Below are positions 24,224-26,865 of a stretch of 26,865 bases of DNA, in pieces. This stretch comes from JABMRP01 sp964444795 (GTDB lineage: Bacteria; Planctomycetota; Planctomycetia; Pirellulales; Thermoguttaceae). Where the stretch lies: NCBI GenBank assembly GCA_964444795.1, contig CAYUIQ010000115.1, forward strand, positions 1 through 26,865. The letters run 5' to 3'. The position numbers and the translations under genes are program-made. Each line of letters begins with the position of its first letter. The first letter of the stretch is position 1. The notes beneath the pieces were generated by a model. That model was given only the letters and a program-made list of their open reading frames with translations, was not told the DNA's origin and made no database searches.

Positions 24224-25246
24224 TCACATACTTCCCCGGTTGAGGCAGTCGATCAACTGCCGCAGTGGTCCGTGATCGCGCCGGTTGAAGCGGAAGACCA
24301 GTCGCGGCAACTCGGCCAGATCGGGCTCGTCCTTCTCCGCCGGCAAGGCATCGCGCAGCTCGAACCGGCCTTCCTCGAGAATGCCGCCGAACCGCCCGTT
24401 GATCCCCTCAAGCAGTTCCTCGCTGGGCGATTCGAGCAATCGCAACACGAGCCGGTCGCGCACGTAGCGCATGCTGTGGTACACGCGAAAGAATCCCAGG
24501 ATCTCGTCGACCGCCTCGTGGACGTCGTCGGTCCGCTTGTAGAGCGAGAGATCCTCGGCGGAAATCATCCCGCCGCCCAGAAGCTCGTCGCGGATGAAGC
24601 GGTCGAAGGCTGACCAGTAGGTGCCGCCCGGTGCGTCGAGAAACACGACGGGGACCATGTCGCGCTTGCCGGTTTGCAGGAGCGTGAGCACTTCCAGCCC
24701 TTCGTCCAGCGTGCCGAATCCGCCCGGCAACAGGCACACCGCGTGGCATTCCTTGACGAACATCAGCTTGCGGGTGAAGAAGTACTTCATGTGGACCAGC
24801 TTATGATCGCCGGCGATCACCGGATTGGCCGACTGCTCGAAGGGGAGCATGATGTTGAGGCCCATCGAGTGGTCGCGGCCGGCGCCCATGTGCCCCGCTT
24901 CCATGATCCCGCTGGCCGCGCCGGTCACCACCAGCCAACCCCGGTCGGCCATGAGGTGGCCGAACTGGACCGCCTGCGTGTAGGCCGGTTCACTGGGGGG
25001 TGTTCGGGCGGAGCCGAAGACGGTTACCTTGCGCGAGCCACGGTAAGGCGTGAACACCTTGAATGCGTAACGCAACTCGCGTAGCGCGCGACTGAGGATC
25101 TTCAGATCGCCGCGGCTGGTGTTGTCGCTGGCCAGCTTGTCGGTCGACTCCCGGATTCGGGCGATCAGATCGGCGATATGCGGGGAGGGTGGATCGACTC
25201 CGTGCGAGTCGTTCGATCCGGAAGGCGGTCGTTCGGAAGGAACCAT
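24224..25246 (-). CDS. LOG-family (TIGR00730-like) nucleotide-binding protein
   Basis: 340 residues from ATG 25246. Rossmann-like LOG domain: KVTVFGSARTP (about 73-83), VVTGAASGIMEAGHMGA (about 107-122) and the signature PGGFGTLDE (174-182). Characterised LOG proteins are cytokinin-activating or nucleotide 5'-monophosphate phosphoribohydrolases; older annotation calls them lysine decarboxylase-like. The protein is longer than plain LOG proteins (about 190-230 residues), with an N-terminal helical part (about 20-65) and a C-terminal extension of about 120 residues of unknown role. The frame is open to 25435, but that extension would translate the 23-bp repeats, and one of its ATG codons overlaps the TATAAT at 25407. 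The shorter start is therefore preferred, although it lacks a good ribosome-binding site. Substrate is unproven. Confidence 0.88.
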   Translation of the reverse strand: MVPSERPPSGSNDSHGVDPPSPHIADLIARIRESTDKLASDNTSRGDLKILSRALRELRYAFKVFTPYRGSRKVTVFGSARTPPSEPAYTQAVQFGHLMADRGWLVVTGAASGIMEAGHMGAGRDHSMGLNIMLPFEQSANPVIAGDHKLVHMKYFFTRKLMFVKECHAVCLLPGGFGTLDEGLEVLTLLQTGKRDMVPVVFLDAPGGTYWSAFDRFIRDELLGGGMISAEDLSLYKRTDDVHEAVDEILGFFRVYHSMRYVRDRLVLRLLESPSEELLEGINGRFGGILEEGRFELRDALPAEKDEPDLAELPRLVFRFNRRDHGPLRQLIDCLNRGSM

Positions 25247-25297
25247 AAGGCTTGTGGTAGATGGGAGGCTTGCGGTAGATGATGAGGAGTTTTCCGC

Positions 25298-25389
25298 GGC
25301 ACGCCGCTCTTGGCGACAGCGGCACGCCGCTCTTGGCGACAGCGGCACGCCGCTCTTGGCGACAGCGGCACGCCGCTCTTGGCGACAGG
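25298..25389. repeat. Four tandem 23-bp repeats in the probable LOG-gene leader
   Basis: Four head-to-tail copies of a 23-bp unit (ggcacgccgctcttggcgac + agc) at 25298, 25321, 25344 and 25367; only the last base of the fourth differs. Each unit contains cgcc-6 nt-ggcg and can form a small hairpin. All frames through the array are open, which creates spurious reading frames here. It lies between the likely -10 (25407-25412) and the start codon (25246). There are no spacers, so it is not a CRISPR array. Confidence 0.92.
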
Positions 25390-25406
25390 GTCTCGCGCCA
25401 TGCTCC

Positions 25407-25412
25407 ATTATA
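25407..25412 (-). promoter_or_regulatory. Perfect -10 element upstream of the LOG gene
   Basis: TATAAT on the minus strand; the hexamer 17 bases upstream (ATGTCG) matches the -35 consensus weakly. Transcription would begin near 25400 and give a leader of about 150 bases that contains the tandem repeats. The stretch from 25413 to 25521 shows nothing else. Confidence 0.5.
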
Positions 25413-25521
25413 GACCACCAGGGCTGGAACGACATGAGAGGGGCGTTATTCCACCCGGATGCGCGGATTCTCCGCCGGAAAATCGCTGGCGTTTAAGTCC
25501 GTTCGGGGGGGCATGGCCGGC

Positions 25522-25770
25522 TCAGGCCGATGGACGCCGGTAGTGCTGGTAGGCCAAGAGGACCTCGTACAAATCCATCGAAATCGTGATTTCGTCGTCC
25601 TGGAAATCTCGAAGCCAAGTGCGTCGCGACTCGACGGCGTCGGCCAGCAGTGGCAGGACATCGGTCAACGGCACCGTGACGTTCTCTCTTGCCGCTTGTT
25701 CGGCCAGTGGGTCGACGGCGGCCGTATCGGGCCGCGGGCCGTTATACAGACGCAGGTGAGTGGGTCTCAT
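25522..25770 (-). CDS. Small conserved-looking protein of unknown function
   Basis: 82 residues beginning MRPTHLRLYNGPRPD. No domain is recognised. It looks like a soluble, acidic, mostly helical protein (PLTDVLPLLADAVESRRTWL, then DDEITISMDLYEVLLAYQHY), with no signal peptide, membrane segment or cysteines. The start at 25770 has AGGGG nine bases upstream; the frame is open to 26076 but that part reads like non-coding sequence and overlaps the tex promoter. A TTGACA on the minus strand (25873-25878) may be part of its promoter, though no good -10 is seen. It is followed by the LOG gene on the same strand, 275 bp away with its own promoter. It may be lineage-specific. Confidence 0.65.
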   Translation of the reverse strand: MRPTHLRLYNGPRPDTAAVDPLAEQAARENVTVPLTDVLPLLADAVESRRTWLRDFQDDEITISMDLYEVLLAYQHYRRPSA

Positions 25771-25993
25771 GGTAAGAACCCCTGACACGAACTGAGCTAC
25801 TCGCGATTCGATAGCGAGACGGAAGGTCTTCTGCGTGTATCGGCAAGAGGAGTCTTGTGGGTTCGGCCTATTTGTCAAAGAAAGCGGTTTATCCGGGCAG
25901 TATGTCCTGGCGCGGTTGCTCGCCTTGGACCGAATCTTCCGCACACGGCGGGGCTTTTGGCCGTTGGGAGTGGGCGGCCGACGGTTGTGAAGC

Positions 25994-26022
25994 TTGACAA
26001 TCGCGTGGCAATGCGCTACATT
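25994..26022 (+). promoter_or_regulatory. Strong sigma-70-type promoter for tex
   Basis: TTGACA (25994-25999), a 17-base spacer and TACATT (26017-26022). The transcript would begin near 26029, giving a leader of about 60 bases before the ATG at 26088. It is the best promoter match in the window. The rest of the 317-bp divergent gap (25771-26087) holds no gene. Confidence 0.75.
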
Positions 26023-26087
26023 GCAAATCCAAGTGCTACCGGCGTTTATGCCTTTGCGTCCGCTCTTACGTGACACGTTGAAGCCGT

Positions 26088-26865
26088 ATGGATACCACGG
26101 TAACGATCGATCTTCGCCATGTGGCCCGCGGGACGGGGGTCCCGGTGCGGCAGGTTCAAGCAGTCGTCGAACTGCTGGACGACGGCAACACGGTCCCCTT
26201 TGTCACCCGCTACCGGAAGGACCAGACCGGGGGGCTCGACGAAGAGCAAATCCGACTGATCCAAGCCCGACTGGCAAAACTCCGACTGCTTGCCGAGCGG
26301 AAACAGACGATCCTCCGCTCCATCGAATCGCAAAGCAAGCTGACGGTGGAGTTGGCCAAGCAGATCCGTTCGGCCACGTCGACCAAGCGGCTCGAAGATT
26401 TGTATCTGCCCTACAAGCCGCGGAAGCAGACCTTGGCCACCGCCGCCCGCGAGCGTGGTTTGGAGCCGCTGGCCCGCGAGATTCTCGAAGCAGCCCCCGC
26501 GTGTGCCGATCTCGACACGCGTGCCGGCGATTTCGTCAACGACGATCGCAAGGTACCCACCGGGGCCGACGCGTTGTTGGGGGCCGGGCACATCCTGGCC
26601 GAGCAATTCAGCGAGCGCGCCGAGCTACGCCAGAAGCTGCGCGAGATTCTCCAGCGAACCGGTAAGCTGGTGAGTGTCCAAATCGGCGGCGATGGCAAGA
26701 AAGCAAAAGCCGAAAAACCCGAAGCTTCTCCAACGGGTCCACCGGCAGAGGCTCCGGCCATCGAAGAACCCTCCGCCGAAACCGAGCCGCCGCCGGGCGA
26801 TTCAGCCACCGCCGCCGCGGCACCCGATACGCAAGGCACGCCCGCTTCGGCGCAAGCCCCATCGG
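26088..26865 (+). CDS. tex: Tex-family S1 RNA-binding transcription accessory protein, N-terminal part (runs off the window)
   Basis: 259 codons are present, open at the right edge. The N-terminus reads MDTTVTIDLRHVARGTGVPV, then the Tex N-terminal helical region with NTVPFVTRYRKDQTGGLDEE (about 34-53), the family's near-invariant ARYRK-TGGLDE block. LEDLYLPYKPRKQTLATAAR and ARERGLEPLA are also typical. Tex binds nucleic acid and affects transcription. Usual family length is about 750-800 residues; the YqgF-like, HhH and S1 domains should lie downstream of the window. After residue about 200, where other Tex proteins go straight into the next conserved block, there is a stretch of at least 55 low-complexity residues rich in Ala, Pro and Glu (KKAKAEKPEASPTGPPAEAP onward). 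The start has only a weak ribosome-binding site but is well placed after a strong promoter. Confidence 0.92.
   Translation, partial: MDTTVTIDLRHVARGTGVPVRQVQAVVELLDDGNTVPFVTRYRKDQTGGLDEEQIRLIQARLAKLRLLAERKQTILRSIESQSKLTVELAKQIRSATSTKRLEDLYLPYKPRKQTLATAARERGLEPLAREILEAAPACADLDTRAGDFVNDDRKVPTGADALLGAGHILAEQFSERAELRQKLREILQRTGKLVSVQIGGDGKKAKAEKPEASPTGPPAEAPAIEEPSAETEPPPGDSATAAAAPDTQGTPASAQAPS

Noticed and set aside
25298..25389. Tandem repeats considered as a CRISPR array
   Set aside because: The units are directly adjacent with no spacers, and no cas genes are present.
25247..25435. N-terminal extension of the LOG gene through the repeats
   Set aside because: The added residues are just the repeat read in frame, and a candidate ATG overlaps the TATAAT, so it would not be transcribed.

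Overview
The window comes from a planctomycete, most likely of the Pirellulales type. The evidence is the gene content: a PVC-type CxxCH/HEAT dehydrogenase, a DUF1559 protein with a pilin-like N-terminus and H-X9-DG tail, two secreted FGly sulfatases, a GH29 fucosidase, a cysteine-rich secreted protein and a poly-spanning membrane protein with a planctomycete-style QFSLR motif. Base composition is high-GC throughout except for one island at about 10.9-13.3 kb. No rRNA, tRNA, integrase, transposase or CRISPR array was seen.

Layout. 1-9.6 kb is carbohydrate-related: a secreted alpha-L-fucosidase (-), a membrane protein (-), a divergent 1715-residue multi-module oxidoreductase (+) and a sulfatase (+). 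The sulfatase is coupled to an Nramp-like transporter (+, ending at 10.86 kb). 11.05-13.31 kb is a compact, lower-GC restriction-modification operon: Vsr nick endonuclease, C5-cytosine methyltransferase and an Eco29kI-like GIY-YIG endonuclease. It sits against a second sulfatase (-) and a secreted/membrane ankyrin-repeat protein (-). 16.8-19.8 kb holds a TonB-dependent outer-membrane receptor and its TonB partner (+), whose stop overlaps that of a convergent cupin gene (-). 20.2-20.95 kb is non-coding: a 136-bp inverted-repeat element (a partial second copy lies at the very start of the window) and a hairpin-rich stretch. Then come a 17%-cysteine secreted protein with a clear intrinsic terminator, hemE with its own promoter, and a DUF1559 gene. 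A LOG-family gene (-) follows, with four 23-bp repeats in its probable 5' leader, then an 82-residue unknown (-) and the 5' part of tex (+), which runs off the window.

How the genes may work together. Fucosidase, sulfatases, a polysaccharide-deacetylase-like module and a TonB pair are the kinds of parts used to desulfate and break down sulfated, fucose-containing polysaccharides. They are not one operon, so a shared pathway is inference. The restriction-modification/Vsr operon is a self-contained defence unit and probably acquired by transfer. Nothing here is clearly a wholly undescribed system. The best candidates for a second look are the five-module fusion protein, the Vsr-linked Eco29kI-like operon, the 136-bp inverted-repeat element, the repeat-bearing leader of the LOG gene and the structured region before the cysteine-rich gene.
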